Positions 35,940-44,734 are shown, numbered from the stretch's first letter. The stretch is 64,000 nucleotides of DNA from Mesorhizobium sp. C432A (GCF_030323145.1 NZ_CP100470.1:5931001-5995000), one strand, 5' to 3'. A program made the numbers and translations. The notes: generated by a model not told the origin, from the letters alone.

Positions 35940-36569
35940 GTGACCGAAAATAGCCAGGGCCGGCGCGGCCGGCCCGCCAACGAGGCGCTTGGCCAAACGA
36001 TACTCGACGCTGCGTCCGAACTCTTTGTGGAATTGGGTTTTCAAGCGACCACATTGGACAAGGTCGCCCAGCGGGCGAAGATATCCAAGCTCAGCATCTA
36101 TCGGCATTTCGAGAACAAGGAGGCGCTGTTCAGCGCGGCCATCTCGGCCGGCTGCCATCAGTTGTTTGCGCCACTGGCCCTTCTTGAAGGCGTCGGCGGT
36201 TCGGTCGAAGATCAGCTCATGGCGGTGGGATCATCCCTGCTTCGGACGCTGTTGAGATCAGACGTCCGCAGTGTCGAAGCCATGGTCATGGCCGACCAGA
36301 CGAATCCAAGGTCGTTAAGCAAGCTCCATTTCGAAGCCGGCCCCGCCCATGTCATCGCCCAAATCGAGGTCCTGTTGCGTCAGTTGCACGCGAAGGCGGT
36401 TCTGAACGTGCCCGATCCTCTCCGGTCCGCCCGCTTGTTTGCCGCGCTTTTCAAAGGATCCGATCTTTTGATTATCGCACGCTTCGATGAGGCGAGAGCG
36501 GCGGACGACAACGAAATCGAATCCTATTGCCGGTCGGCCGTCGCCATGTTCATCGCTGCGCACGGCTAG
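35940..36569 (+). CDS. TetR/AcrR family transcriptional regulator
   Basis: A 209-residue regulator with a GTG start at 35940 (VTENSQGRRGRPANEALG); the frame extends upstream but that part overlaps the operator region. The helix-turn-helix is ELGFQATTLDKVAQRAKISKLSIYRHFENKEALF (about 33-66), after a GRRGRP DNA-contact arm. The C-terminal ligand domain is of the AefR-like type. It is divergent from the thioredoxin-reductase-like gene. Confidence 0.92.
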   Translation: MTENSQGRRGRPANEALGQTILDAASELFVELGFQATTLDKVAQRAKISKLSIYRHFENKEALFSAAISAGCHQLFAPLALLEGVGGSVEDQLMAVGSSLLRTLLRSDVRSVEAMVMADQTNPRSLSKLHFEAGPAHVIAQIEVLLRQLHAKAVLNVPDPLRSARLFAALFKGSDLLIIARFDEARAADDNEIESYCRSAVAMFIAAHG

Positions 36570-36974
36570 CAGTCCGCCCTGCCCGCTAATCATTGTATTT
36601 CTGCGAAATACTCCGCTAGAGTCGCCGTCGCGATGGCGCCCATCCACCTCGTGTCGATCGCGTCGGGGTCGGACTGCGCGCCCGCCGGTGAGCGGCATCT
36701 CCTACCTGCTCCGGTCACAGCGCTGCTTCGGCCGACCCTGTGCGGGCGAGGAAGAGAATGCCGGTTACGGACGCCAGAACCGAGCAGATGACGTGTCAGC
36801 CGCCGCGAAGGACACCTGCGGACGGAACGTTTTTTGGTACACTTGAGTACGTCCATTCGTGGGTCGGACTCCAGCGGCTCGTGCCCGACGCGCCCCGGGG
36901 AAGGCCGCTGGTGCCCGCGACAGATCCTTCCAAGGTGCGGGTCTGGAACGGCCCAAAAATTCTCTCGAGCTCCC
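36570..36974. other. Gene-free stretch with a perfect short palindrome
   Basis: About 400 bases between the TetR stop and the EcfG-type promoter at 36975. No open frame here looks coding. GTATTTC-TGC-GAAATAC at 36595-36611 is a perfect inverted repeat 26 bases after the TetR stop. It lacks a U run, so an operator is as likely as a terminator. Confidence 0.45.
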
Positions 36975-36999
36975 GGAACATCGGTCCGCCCCTGTGGTT
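36975..36999 (+). promoter_or_regulatory. EcfG (general stress sigma) promoter-like site 1
   Basis: GGAAC (36975-36979), 17 bases, GTT (36997-36999). This is the -35/-10 pattern read by the alphaproteobacterial general stress sigma factor. It lies about 98 bases upstream of the Zn alcohol dehydrogenase start. Confidence 0.6.
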
Positions 37000-37096
37000 C
37001 GACAAGCAGCGGCACAGTCGATCCAACCAGGCATCGGCCCGCTTAGGACAGGCGCGAGGTCCCTATCCACAGATCTTGCGAAAATAGGAGCAAGCT

Positions 37097-38272
37097 ATGC
37101 GAGCGTTGGTCTGGCACGGCAAGGAAGACATACGCTGCGATCAGGTTTCGGACCCGGAAATTGAGGATGAACGTGACGCGATCATCAAGGTGACGAGTTG
37201 TGCCATATGCGGCTCCGACCTTCACCTCTACCACAACTATGTGCCAGCCATGCTGCCCGGCGACATCATGGGCCACGAGATGATGGGAGAGGTCGTCGAG
37301 GTCGGCAAGGGCGTCAACGGCGCTCTGAAGGAGGGAGACCGCATCGTCGTGCCGTTCACCATAATCTGCGGTGAGTGCGACCAGTGCAAGCGACAGAACT
37401 TTTCGGTTTGCGAACGCACAAACCGCAAGAAGAATCTCGGTGACAAGGTGTTCGGGCACACTACCGCGGGTCTGTTCGGCTACACTCATTTGACCGGCGG
37501 CTATCCCGGGGGACAGGCGGAATACATGCGTGTGCCGTTCGCCGATGCCACGCACGTAAAGGTGCCTGACAACCTTACCGACGAGCAGGTTCTCTTCCTC
37601 GGCGATATTTTTCCTACCGGCTGGCAGGCGGCGGCACAGTGCGACATTGAGCCCACCGATACGGTTGCGGTGTGGGGCTGTGGCCCAGTCGGGCAGATGG
37701 CCATACGCAGCGCCCTGCTGCTCGGCGCGAAACAGGTGGTGGCGATCGATTGCCTGCCGGAGCGGCTTTCCATGGCCGCGGCCGGCGGCGCCATCGCCAT
37801 CAATTTCGCCGAGGAAAGTGTCGTCGAACGACTGCGGGAACTCACCGGCGGAAAGGGCCCGGAGAAGTGCATCGATTGCGTCGGCATGGAAAGCCACGTC
37901 TCGCTGGCCCAGCCCGATACCGTCTACGATCGCGCAAAGCAGTTGATGCTGATGGAAAATGATCGACCGCACGTTCTGCGTGAGATGATCTATGTCTGCC
38001 GGCCGGCCGGCGTGATCTCGATCCCCGGCGTCTACAGCGGGCTGGTCGACAAGATTCCGATGGGACAGGCAATGAACAAGGGGCTCACCTTCCGAATGGG
38101 GCAGACCCATGTCAACCGTTGGACCGAGGATCTGTTGCGCCGCATCGAAGATGGCCAGATCGACCCATCCTTCGTCATCACGCATACCGTGGGGCTCGAG
38201 CAGGGACCCGAGATGTACAAGGTGTTTCGCGACAAGCAGGACAGCTGCATCAAGGTTGTACTGAAACCGTAG
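37097..38272 (+). CDS. Zinc-dependent alcohol dehydrogenase (formaldehyde-dehydrogenase-like)
   Basis: A 391-residue medium-chain dehydrogenase with AGGAG before the ATG. The catalytic zinc site is CAICGSDLH (about 35-43) with GHEMMGEV. The structural zinc loop is CGECDQCKRQNFSVC, and the cofactor motif is VWGCGPVGQMA. The extra segment NLGDKVFGHTTAGLFGYTHLTGGYPGGQAEY marks the glutathione-independent formaldehyde dehydrogenase-like branch. An EcfG-type promoter precedes it and a small membrane protein gene follows by 10 bases. Confidence 0.9.
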   Translation: MRALVWHGKEDIRCDQVSDPEIEDERDAIIKVTSCAICGSDLHLYHNYVPAMLPGDIMGHEMMGEVVEVGKGVNGALKEGDRIVVPFTIICGECDQCKRQNFSVCERTNRKKNLGDKVFGHTTAGLFGYTHLTGGYPGGQAEYMRVPFADATHVKVPDNLTDEQVLFLGDIFPTGWQAAAQCDIEPTDTVAVWGCGPVGQMAIRSALLLGAKQVVAIDCLPERLSMAAAGGAIAINFAEESVVERLRELTGGKGPEKCIDCVGMESHVSLAQPDTVYDRAKQLMLMENDRPHVLREMIYVCRPAGVISIPGVYSGLVDKIPMGQAMNKGLTFRMGQTHVNRWTEDLLRRIEDGQIDPSFVITHTVGLEQGPEMYKVFRDKQDSCIKVVLKP

Positions 38273-38282
38273 GGAAATCGTC

Positions 38283-38831
38283 ATGAACGTGATTGCCAAA
38301 CTTACCAACATCACCCGATCGGCTGGCGATCCCAAAGTGCTGAAGACTGGGCAGAGTGCGGTCGCGGCCTCCGATGGCCTTGCCCGCAAGCTCGGCTGGT
38401 TCAGCATCGCGCTCGGCGTCGCCGAGCTGGTTGGCGCCGAGCGGATTGCCGGCGCGCTCGGCATGCGCGGCAAGGAAGATCTGATCCGCGCTTATGGGGC
38501 GCGGGAAATAAGCAGCGGCATACTCTCGCTTTCAGTGGACAAGCAAGCGGGGCTGTGGAGCCGGGTGGCCGGCGACGGCCTGGATATCGCGACATTGCTG
38601 ACAGCGTATCGGCCTGGCAACCCAAAGCGCGATAATGTAGGCCTTGCGCTTGCCATGGTCGCCGGCATCACATTGCTCGACATCATCGGTGCGAAAAGCG
38701 TGACCGCGCGCCACTCTCGGAGCGGGACCAAGCCACGCGACTACAGCGATCGAAGCGGCTTTCCCGGAGGCACTGCCGCAGCCCGCGACCGTGCCCGCTC
38801 GCAGCGCAGCCAGGAGGCCGGCGCAGCCTGA
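38283..38831 (+). CDS. Small predicted membrane protein, co-transcribed with Zn-ADH
   Basis: A 182-residue protein with two or three hydrophobic stretches (LGWFSIALGVAELVG about 38-52, then GILSLSVD, and NVGLALAMVAGITLLDIIGA about 118-137). A conserved-looking YGAREISSGIL motif recalls DUF4267-like proteins. The last 40 residues are Arg/Ser-rich and probably disordered. It starts 10 bases after the dehydrogenase gene. Function unknown. Confidence 0.75.
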   Translation: MNVIAKLTNITRSAGDPKVLKTGQSAVAASDGLARKLGWFSIALGVAELVGAERIAGALGMRGKEDLIRAYGAREISSGILSLSVDKQAGLWSRVAGDGLDIATLLTAYRPGNPKRDNVGLALAMVAGITLLDIIGAKSVTARHSRSGTKPRDYSDRSGFPGGTAAARDRARSQRSQEAGAA

Positions 38832-39087
38832 TAGAGATTGCCGAACCCCTGGCGCCATGCGACCTGGACAGGTGGCATCTCGTCAGGCCCTAACGCCAGA
38901 GGTGGTAGCTCTCGGCGAGCCGAGTTTGCTGGAACAGAGTGGACCGTCGCGCGGCCGTTCTCGCCGTCTCCTGGGTCACCGCCGCGCATGGGTTGTGTGG
39001 CCGGTGCGTTAAAGGCACGAAGCAAGCAGCGATCCGACCGGCGTCGAGCCTTCCATGTCTCTTGCCTTGGCAAGGTTCCGGCGATCC

Positions 39088-39312
39088 TCAGGCCGAGCCG
39101 CGTTCGGGAAGCTCGGTCTCTTCCGCCACCCCTTTCCGCAGGTCTCGGCGCAAGCGTTCCGCATCGTCGGAATTATTATCGTCGTCTGTCCGCTCGAGTT
39201 CGCGATCGATTGTCTCGCGCGACCCCTCTGCCGGATCCTGTTGCGGAGATGTGTTCGGGCCGGTTTCGATCTTGCCGTCGCCGGGAACGGTGCGGTCGCG
39301 AGACTTCGTCAT
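39088..39312 (-). CDS. Small acidic hydrophilic stress-type protein
   Basis: A 74-residue protein (start MTKSRDRTVPGDGKIETG at 39312; an ATG six codons upstream is also possible). It is rich in Asp, Glu, Arg and Gln with no hydrophobic core (DRELERTDDDNNSDDAERLR), so probably disordered. An EcfG-type promoter sits 72 bases upstream. Small hydrophilic proteins of this kind are common members of the rhizobial general stress regulon. Function unknown. Confidence 0.65.
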   Translation of the reverse strand: MTKSRDRTVPGDGKIETGPNTSPQQDPAEGSRETIDRELERTDDDNNSDDAERLRRDLRKGVAEETELPERGSA

Positions 39313-39383
39313 CTTCAGCTTCCCTTTCATCTGTCATCTGCCTCGGCATCTCCGATGGCATGAATTTTGGCCGCTTCCTGCCG

Positions 39384-39408
39384 AACCGGATCGTCGACGC
39401 TTTGTTCC
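39384..39408 (-). promoter_or_regulatory. EcfG promoter-like site 2
   Basis: On the minus strand GGAAC, 17 bases, GTT (plus-strand gttcc at 39404-39408 and aac at 39384-39386). It reads toward the small acidic protein gene starting at 39312. Confidence 0.6.
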
Positions 39409-39917
39409 GGGAAAGCCCCCGCAGGTTCGTGCTGGTCGGCCCGGGGCATTGGTCGATGCCCATGCCGGGAAGCATCCTATGCCAACGAGGTCGGCGGCAG
39501 CCTCATCGATGTCGTTATCAACATGTGGGCTGTTTCGGCCCGGACACGCGAGCACGCCAGGCTCGCGGCGAGTTTTCGAACCGAAGCAGATGCGCAACGT
39601 AACAACTGGATGTATACGGAAAAGGCTGCCTCATCCACATCGCGCTTCGGGAGGGCCGGCGGCATGCTCGCCTGGGCGGTCCGGCAGCTGGTAGCGAACT
39701 GGTCATAGGCCTTTGCAAAGCCGCGTCGATGAAGCGGGTGCGGTAGCGCTGGTCGGTGTAGCGTCGAGGCATCTGTCAATCGGAGACAAGCGCGACCGCT
39801 TTTGGGACTTCACTGTTTTTTCCACCGGGACTCGACATCTCACTATCATAGTTGATTGTGGCTGCCGGTGACCCCGCGTAATGGATAGCCATTCCAACTC
39901 TCCAACAGGAAAACGGT
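39409..39917. other. Gene-free stretch
   Basis: About 500 bases with several overlapping open frames on both strands, none with a convincing ribosome site or recognisable domain. Best read as intergenic or decayed sequence. Confidence 0.4.
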
Positions 39918-40163
39918 ATGTTGTATCCGGGTCGGTTTTTGGGGCCAAGCGAGATTGAGATGCTCGCCCAGGTTTGTCACACGGTCTGCAAAGAGCGCGC
40001 CCTACCTCTTGCTTCGCAGAACGGAGAGCGCATAGCTGCGCATATACTCAGGCTGTTTATGAACGGCTTGATTGAGCAGAATGAACTGCTCGATGCCGAG
40101 AGGAACTGGGCTCTTCGGCTTGACCGTTCGGTCCAGCAGACGATGTCACCTACGCGCACATGA
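39918..40163 (+). CDS. Hypothetical small protein
   Basis: An 81-residue frame starting ATGTTGTATCCG with AGGA seven bases upstream. The sequence (LGPSEIEMLAQVC, ERIAAHILRLFMNGLIEQNELLDAE) looks like an ordinary helical protein and resembles small hypothetical proteins common in rhizobia. No known domain. No EcfG-type promoter was found before it. Confidence 0.6.
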   Translation: MLYPGRFLGPSEIEMLAQVCHTVCKERALPLASQNGERIAAHILRLFMNGLIEQNELLDAERNWALRLDRSVQQTMSPTRT

Positions 40164-40212
40164 GAGGCCGCGGGACCCAGTTTGGTAGTCGGAAAGCCGC
40201 CAAGGCCGGTTG

Positions 40213-40237
40213 GGAACAAACCTGACATTTGAGCGTT
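40213..40237 (+). promoter_or_regulatory. EcfG promoter-like site 3
   Basis: GGAAC (40213-40217), 17 bases, GTT (40235-40237) with C before the GTT as in the strong consensus. It lies 32 bases upstream of the small gene at 40270. Confidence 0.62.
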
Positions 40238-40269
40238 TGTAGAGCCCTTTCACCGGGCAACTCACCGAA

Positions 40270-40551
40270 ATGCTTCTTGCCGTGAATGATGCGATGTCGA
40301 CGGCCGTTTTGGCGGGCAGGAGCGCCAATGCGGAAGTATTCGGTGTGGTCGACCTCACCAACAAGGCTGAGGTCGACATCGGCATCACCAGCTTGGGAAG
40401 AGCCATCCAGTTCGTGGCCAACGCCTCGGTGCTTGGATATGACATTCGCGGCGCCATGGTCTTCTATGGCGCGCCCGGCACCCGGAGCCTAAGGGCGAGA
40501 GAGTGCGAGCGCTTGTGGGCGCAGTTTGGCGGCGCGCTTCTACAGCCGTAG
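40270..40551 (+). CDS. Hypothetical small protein with EcfG-type promoter
   Basis: A 93-residue frame (MLLAVNDAMSTAVLAGRSANAEVFGVVDLTN) with a compact, partly hydrophobic middle (GRAIQFVANASVLGYDIRGAMVFYG). No family recognised. The well-placed stress promoter is the main reason to accept it as a gene. The IS256 element begins about 110 bases downstream. Confidence 0.55.
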   Translation: MLLAVNDAMSTAVLAGRSANAEVFGVVDLTNKAEVDIGITSLGRAIQFVANASVLGYDIRGAMVFYGAPGTRSLRARECERLWAQFGGALLQP

Positions 40552-40654
40552 CTCTATCAGGACGTTCGCCCCACCCGTTCATGGGCGCACGGAGCTAGGC
40601 GCTACCCAGCCGCAGCGGGAATCTCTCGGTGCTAGGTCGCACTAAGCAGCTTTT

Positions 40655-42008
40655 CGGTGATGGGTTGTGTGCGTCAAGTTCTGCAAAATGGGCGATCATG
40701 AAACTGGTCATGCGGCTTGGCGTAGAGCGAGCTTCTTGTGCTCGCGCAGATCATCCATGTTGATATAGCGGTTGGCCTCCATCCAGTTTTCGTTGGTTTC
40801 GACGGCCAGCGCCCTGACCAGGCGCAGGCAGCTTTCGGCGTTCGGGAAGATGCGCACGACATAGGTGCGCCGGCGGATTTCCTCGTTGAGCCGTTCAAGC
40901 ATGTTGGTGGACTTGAGGTGCTTGTGATGCTGACGCGGCAGCCGGAAGAAAGTCAGCGTCTGTTCTATGGCTTCTTCCGCCCAGGTGGTCAGCCGCGGGT
41001 AGCGGGCGGACCATTTGGACAGCCACGCGGCGAGATCGGCCTTGGCCTCGGCGAGATCGCGCCGGTCGTAGAGCCAGCGCAGTTCCTGCAGACAATCGTC
41101 GCCGTGCTTCCTGGGCAGGTGATCGAGCGCGTTCCTGAGGAAGTGGACGTAGCAGCGCTGCCATGCTGCTTCCGGGATCACCTCGCCGATCGCCGCGACC
41201 AGGCCGGCATGGTCGTCGGACACGGCCAGTTCGACGCCCTTGAGACCGCGTCGTTTCAAGCCGACGAGGAAGTCCTTCCAGGCCGAGCGGCTCTCGCGAT
41301 TGGCCATCTCCACGGCCAGGATCTGCCGGCGCCCGTCCCAGTCGATGCCGACCGCGATCAGCACCGCCTGGCTCATCACGATGCCGGCTTCGCGCACTTT
41401 CTCGTAGCGGGCATCGAGAATGAGGTAGGGGAATGGCTCCTGAAGCGGTCGTTCGGCAAACGCCTTCAGGCTCTCGTCCAAGCGCTTGTTGATGGCCGAG
41501 ATCGACGAAGCCGAGAACGCATGACCGCACAGCTCTTCCGTGATCGCCTTGACCTTGCGGGTCGACACGCCCTGCACATACATCTCCGCAAGCGTCGCCA
41601 CCAAGGCCCGCTCGGAACGCTGGTAGCGCTCGAACAGCTCGGTGGAGAAGTGACCCGCCCGGTCCTGTGGAACCCGCAGCTCAAGCTTGCCCACCCGGGT
41701 GACCAGGGTGCGGCCGTAGTAACCCGAGCGATACCCAAGGCGCTCAGGCGTGCGTTCGCCCTTCGAAGCACCCAGCGCCTCCTCCATCTCGGCCTCGAGA
41801 ACCTCCTGCATTACCGCACGGATCACTTCGTGCAGCCCCTCCGGGTTCGAAAGCAGAATGTCTTTGACGGCAGCGCTGGTCGATTTACCTTCTGTCTTGG
41901 TCATGGTGGCGTTCCTTCCAGGAATCGGTGACGTTGAACATCACCAGCCTGCCATGACCGCCCTCTCTCAGCGAATTTGCAGAACTCTCAGCACACTACC
42001 CGGTGATG
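40655..42008 (-). mobile_element. IS256-family insertion sequence with 8-bp target duplication
   Basis: The element spans 40663-42000 (1338 bp). Its ends are imperfect inverted repeats: the left begins GGTTGTGTGC and carries GTTCTGCAAA; the right, read inward, begins GGTAGTGTGC and carries GTTCTGCAAA. CGGTGATG flanks both sides (40655-40662 and 42001-42008) as an 8-bp direct repeat, as expected for this family. The transposase frame is full length, so the copy looks recent and potentially active. Confidence 0.92.
40708..41904 (-). CDS. IS256-family transposase
   Basis: A 398-residue mutator/IS256 transposase. The N-terminal EAEMEEALGASKGERTPERLGYRSGYYGRTL and GKLELRVPQDRAG are typical. The DDE site is visible as YLILDARYEKVR (first Asp), LAVSDDHAGL (second Asp) and the Glu in NMLERLNEEIRRRT. 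Length is normal and no lesion is seen. Confidence 0.95.
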   Translation of the reverse strand: MTKTEGKSTSAAVKDILLSNPEGLHEVIRAVMQEVLEAEMEEALGASKGERTPERLGYRSGYYGRTLVTRVGKLELRVPQDRAGHFSTELFERYQRSERALVATLAEMYVQGVSTRKVKAITEELCGHAFSASSISAINKRLDESLKAFAERPLQEPFPYLILDARYEKVREAGIVMSQAVLIAVGIDWDGRRQILAVEMANRESRSAWKDFLVGLKRRGLKGVELAVSDDHAGLVAAIGEVIPEAAWQRCYVHFLRNALDHLPRKHGDDCLQELRWLYDRRDLAEAKADLAAWLSKWSARYPRLTTWAEEAIEQTLTFFRLPRQHHKHLKSTNMLERLNEEIRRRTYVVRIFPNAESCLRLVRALAVETNENWMEANRYINMDDLREHKKLALRQAA

Positions 42009-42161
42009 GGCTTTGAGGGGTTGAGCCAGCGTGAGAACGCCCGCCCGCATACCTGCCGCTACCTGCTTTCATGTGACTGGGCGGGGCTATTGGGGAGCCG
42101 GGTTGACCACTGGGCCCTTAGCCGAGGGAAGCACAGTACGGCAACCTCGCTCCTTTGCTGG

Positions 42162-42629
42162 CTAACATCCTTCCGCTCTCAGGGACCGGACCATGCGCAT
42201 AACAACAGGGTCATACGGCTTCTTTTCGGATTTCCGATAATTCATTGTGAAAAGCGCGGCACGCTGGTTGCAGACCATAATTGCACGGACGTAGCGAATC
42301 TCGCCATTCTTGACCCCGGAGTAGCTGGCCCATTTCGGGGCTAGGCGCCGATAGGTCAGTCGCCAACCGGCCTTTTCGTCCTCGATCATGCGATGTTCGA
42401 TCTCGGCGCGAAAACTTGCTTTGCCCAGTCGCGCGCCCCAAACGACCAGAAACGCGTCTCTTGGGCCCTGAAAAGCCGCGCCCTGCTCCGAATTCTGGGT
42501 CAGGACGAAATTCGGAGGAATATCGAAACTAAAGCCAAGCTGTCGGACGCCGAAGGGCTGCCACGCCTCGGCCTGAAGCAACGTGGTCCAAAAGAGAAAA
42601 ACTGTAAGTCCCAGCAGTAGGCGTCGCAT
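42162..42629 (-). CDS. Hypothetical secreted protein
   Basis: A 155-residue protein with a clear Sec signal peptide (MRRLLLGLTVFLFWTTLLQAEA, cleavage near 20-22). The mature part (LGFSFDIPPNFVLTQNSEQGAAFQGPRDAFLVVWGARL) resembles small periplasmic proteins of unknown function. It ends with a Cys (RAEGC) and contains a second Cys (MVCNQ), so one disulphide is possible. No family name can be given. Confidence 0.72.
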   Translation of the reverse strand: MRRLLLGLTVFLFWTTLLQAEAWQPFGVRQLGFSFDIPPNFVLTQNSEQGAAFQGPRDAFLVVWGARLGKASFRAEIEHRMIEDEKAGWRLTYRRLAPKWASYSGVKNGEIRYVRAIMVCNQRAALFTMNYRKSEKKPYDPVVMRMVRSLRAEGC

Positions 42630-42804
42630 TGCTCTGATTTAGCGCTGGCTAACATCGTGTCCAGACGGACAGAGGTCCGTGACATAAAAAATATGCATCA
42701 TGGCCGCGCAGCATATGGGCGTGGGATTCGCGATTGACGGCGTGCGGTCGAAACGGCTTCCGTCCCACGAAAGGAGAGGACGCAGAGGGAATTGGTGCGT
42801 CGGT

Positions 42805-42969
42805 ATGATCGACTGGCAGAAAATTGGCGAGGCCGAATGTCCAACGTTCATTGCCCGCAAAAATGGGCGCCGGCTTCCTCTTGTGCCTAGGGAAGAAGAG
42901 CCGAAATTATTCCCTGACGAAGACCCTGATCTACCTCAGACGGGGGCATGCCCTGTAACTTCGCCGTGA
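42805..42969 (+). CDS. Hypothetical small protein (54 residues)
   Basis: From the ATG at 42805 the frame reads MIDWQKIGEAECPTFIARKNGRR and ends with an acidic, Pro-rich tail (FPDEDPDLPQTGACPV). The frame is open further upstream, but those residues look non-coding. No family recognised. Confidence 0.45.
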   Translation: MIDWQKIGEAECPTFIARKNGRRLPLVPREEEPKLFPDEDPDLPQTGACPVTSP

Positions 42970-42984
42970 CCTGATCCCCTTCGG

Positions 42985-43009
42985 GGAACAATCAGATCGA
43001 GCTCCAGTT
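42985..43009 (+). promoter_or_regulatory. EcfG promoter-like site 4
   Basis: GGAAC (42985-42989), 17 bases, GTT (43007-43009), 35 bases before the ATG of the EF-hand protein. Confidence 0.6.
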
Positions 43010-43044
43010 TGGCCTTCCAAGCGAAAGCACTGATGGAGCATGCC

Positions 43045-43644
43045 ATGAGATTTCCACACAGCACGACGGCCGCCACCGCCGTTTTCATTGCCCTGACCTC
43101 CCCCGCGCTCGCCCAGACAAGCGGAACACCATCACCCTCGACACCTGCACCCGCTCCGGCAACCGAACCGCCGGCCGCCGGACAGTTGCCGGATGCGACC
43201 GGACAAGCGGATGCACCAACACGCGAAATGATCCGCCAGATGGTTGAGCAAGCTGTCCGGGAGAGAATGCAGCAGGATCGCGGTTCCGAAGAAGGTTTCC
43301 GCGAGGAAGATAGTCGCAACTATCAAGGCGATCGCAACGAGGGTGCTGACCGCCACGATGAAGATGGCGGCCGTTGGCAGAACCACGGTGGCCGCGATCG
43401 TGGACACAGAATGGCTGGACGCTGGCATCATCAGCTGATGCGCGGTGCCGGCATGCGACTGATGTTCGGGCTGTTGGACACCGATGGCGACGGATCGGTG
43501 TCCGAGGACGAGGTTCAACGCGCGGTGGGCAGGATGTTCAGTAGCATTGACGAGAATGGTGACGGCAAGATCGATGCGGACGAGATCCAGTCCTTCATGC
43601 ATGGCTCCAGCATGCATGGCACTGATAGCGAGGACACGCCGTAG
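43045..43644 (+). CDS. Periplasmic EF-hand protein
   Basis: A 199-residue protein from the ATG at 43045 (GGAG seven bases upstream). A signal peptide ends at ALAQ (about 24), then a Pro/Ala/Thr linker and a charged Arg/Asp/His-rich middle. Two canonical calcium loops follow: DTDGDGSVSEDE (about 145-156) and DENGDGKIDADE (about 168-179). It probably binds calcium in the periplasm. An EcfG-type promoter precedes it, suggesting induction in stress or stationary phase. Confidence 0.85.
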   Translation: MRFPHSTTAATAVFIALTSPALAQTSGTPSPSTPAPAPATEPPAAGQLPDATGQADAPTREMIRQMVEQAVRERMQQDRGSEEGFREEDSRNYQGDRNEGADRHDEDGGRWQNHGGRDRGHRMAGRWHHQLMRGAGMRLMFGLLDTDGDGSVSEDEVQRAVGRMFSSIDENGDGKIDADEIQSFMHGSSMHGTDSEDTP

Positions 43645-44527
43645 CTGCCTTCAAAGTGAATGCCCTCCCTCGGACAAAGCGGGCGAGCGCCTGGCGGTCG
43701 AATTCGAAGCGGTGTCTCTTGGCTGTTAGGCGCGGCGGCCCTAACAGCACCCTCCAGCCTTGCGCTATTCCCGCGGTCCCGGAGACGCCGGCCGTGACAA
43801 AAAAACGGCTGCGCAGTGCTGATCAAGGAACGATCGAAGCCGACCAACGCAGGGTCACTCGGGCGCCCGGTCCTCCTCGCAATTCGACATGATTAGTCAT
43901 CCTTTGCCTTGGGGTTTCACGCTGCCGAACGCAATGCTTCAGCGGATGTTCCGAATTTGGCCATCAGTCTTATGGGATAGGACTTGCGTCTGATGGCGGT
44001 TGGAAGAAGCCCGAACGGCGGAACACGCAGCCGGACGCCGAATTGGAAACCGACCGTCGATCGAAGTCCCTTGTCGCCGGTTGATATTCCGCCATCTCAC
44101 TGTCGAGAGGGTGGCGGGATCGCCTTCCGAGGAGCGAGCGCATATGAGGTAATAGATATTTGGCAGATGTACTCACGGCCATCCTGCTCGCTTCTTTTGT
44201 CTGCGCATGTTCATTCTTTTCGGGAAACCCCATCTCTCCAACAACACGCAACACCGCGTTGCTACCCATGATGATGCGATGACAACTGCATCAACAAGCA
44301 AGGCGTCTTCGCCTAAGGTGCGATTGCCGGGGGCTTTCGACTTGAACGTCGTCCAACGGGTCCCGGTGGTCAGGCGGTGGCGTTCAGCAGGAGCTAGGTA
44401 GACTCATCGCGAAAATCCCGCAGCGAGGCATGTCGCAAGTCCTCCTCGCCGCGTGCGGAGACCGAGCGCGGAAACCGCCTGGTTCGTTGTAACAGGCATG
44501 CGAAGATGAGTGTCGGCGCATGGACGC
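43645..44527. other. Gene-free stretch
   Basis: Nearly 900 bases without a convincing gene. Open frames here lack ribosome sites and have skewed Arg/Pro/Ser composition typical of shadow frames in GC-rich DNA. The probable small RNA at its right edge reads into this stretch. Confidence 0.45.
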
Positions 44528-44529
44528 GG

Positions 44530-44557
44530 AAAAACCCGCCAGCGTGAGCCAGCGGGC
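44530..44557 (-). terminator. Intrinsic terminator (minus strand), end of probable sRNA
   Basis: On the minus strand CCCGCTGGC, a TCAC loop and GCTGGCGGG form a stem with two G-U pairs, followed by TTTTT. It is a near copy of the hairpin at 44705-44734. Confidence 0.7.
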
Positions 44558-44664
44558 CTTGTGATGGGATGGCCCGCGCGTGCGGTCAAGGCTGCGCGGG
44601 CCGACCATGATGAATGAGGGGACATCTTGGTCACCGGCACGACCGATGAAGAACGAGCCGGGTG
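44530..44664 (-). ncRNA. Candidate general-stress small RNA
   Basis: An EcfG-type promoter at 44671-44695 and an intrinsic terminator at 44530-44557 on the same strand define a transcript of about 135 nt. Open frames in it have no stop before the terminator and no good ribosome site, so it is probably non-coding. A second hairpin (GGCCCGCGC with GCGCGGGCC) lies in the middle. The family is not recognised. Confidence 0.5.
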
Positions 44665-44670
44665 TGACAA

Positions 44671-44695
44671 AACACCCTTGGAGCGAGGATGTTCC
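44671..44695 (-). promoter_or_regulatory. EcfG promoter-like site 5
   Basis: Minus-strand GGAAC, 17 bases, GTT (plus-strand gttcc at 44691-44695, aac at 44671-44673). It points at no protein gene but at a terminator 115 bases downstream. Confidence 0.58.
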
Positions 44696-44704
44696 CGTCC
44701 GCAC

Positions 44705-44734
44705 AAAAAAGCCCGCCGGCGTGAGCCGGCGGGC
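44705..44734 (-). terminator. Intrinsic terminator (minus strand), upstream copy
   Basis: On the minus strand GCCCGCCGGC, a TCAC loop and GCCGGCGGGC form a perfect 10-bp stem followed by TTTTTT. It ends some minus-strand transcript that starts under the L,D-transpeptidase leader. Upstream in that strand a short frame (MLQWVGRKRSVRLTAK, about 44740-44790) is open but unproven. Confidence 0.72.

Noticed and set aside
39477..39779. 100-codon minus-strand frame, with overlapping frames on both strands
   Set aside because: Several frames are open together in GC-rich DNA; none has a convincing start or domain.
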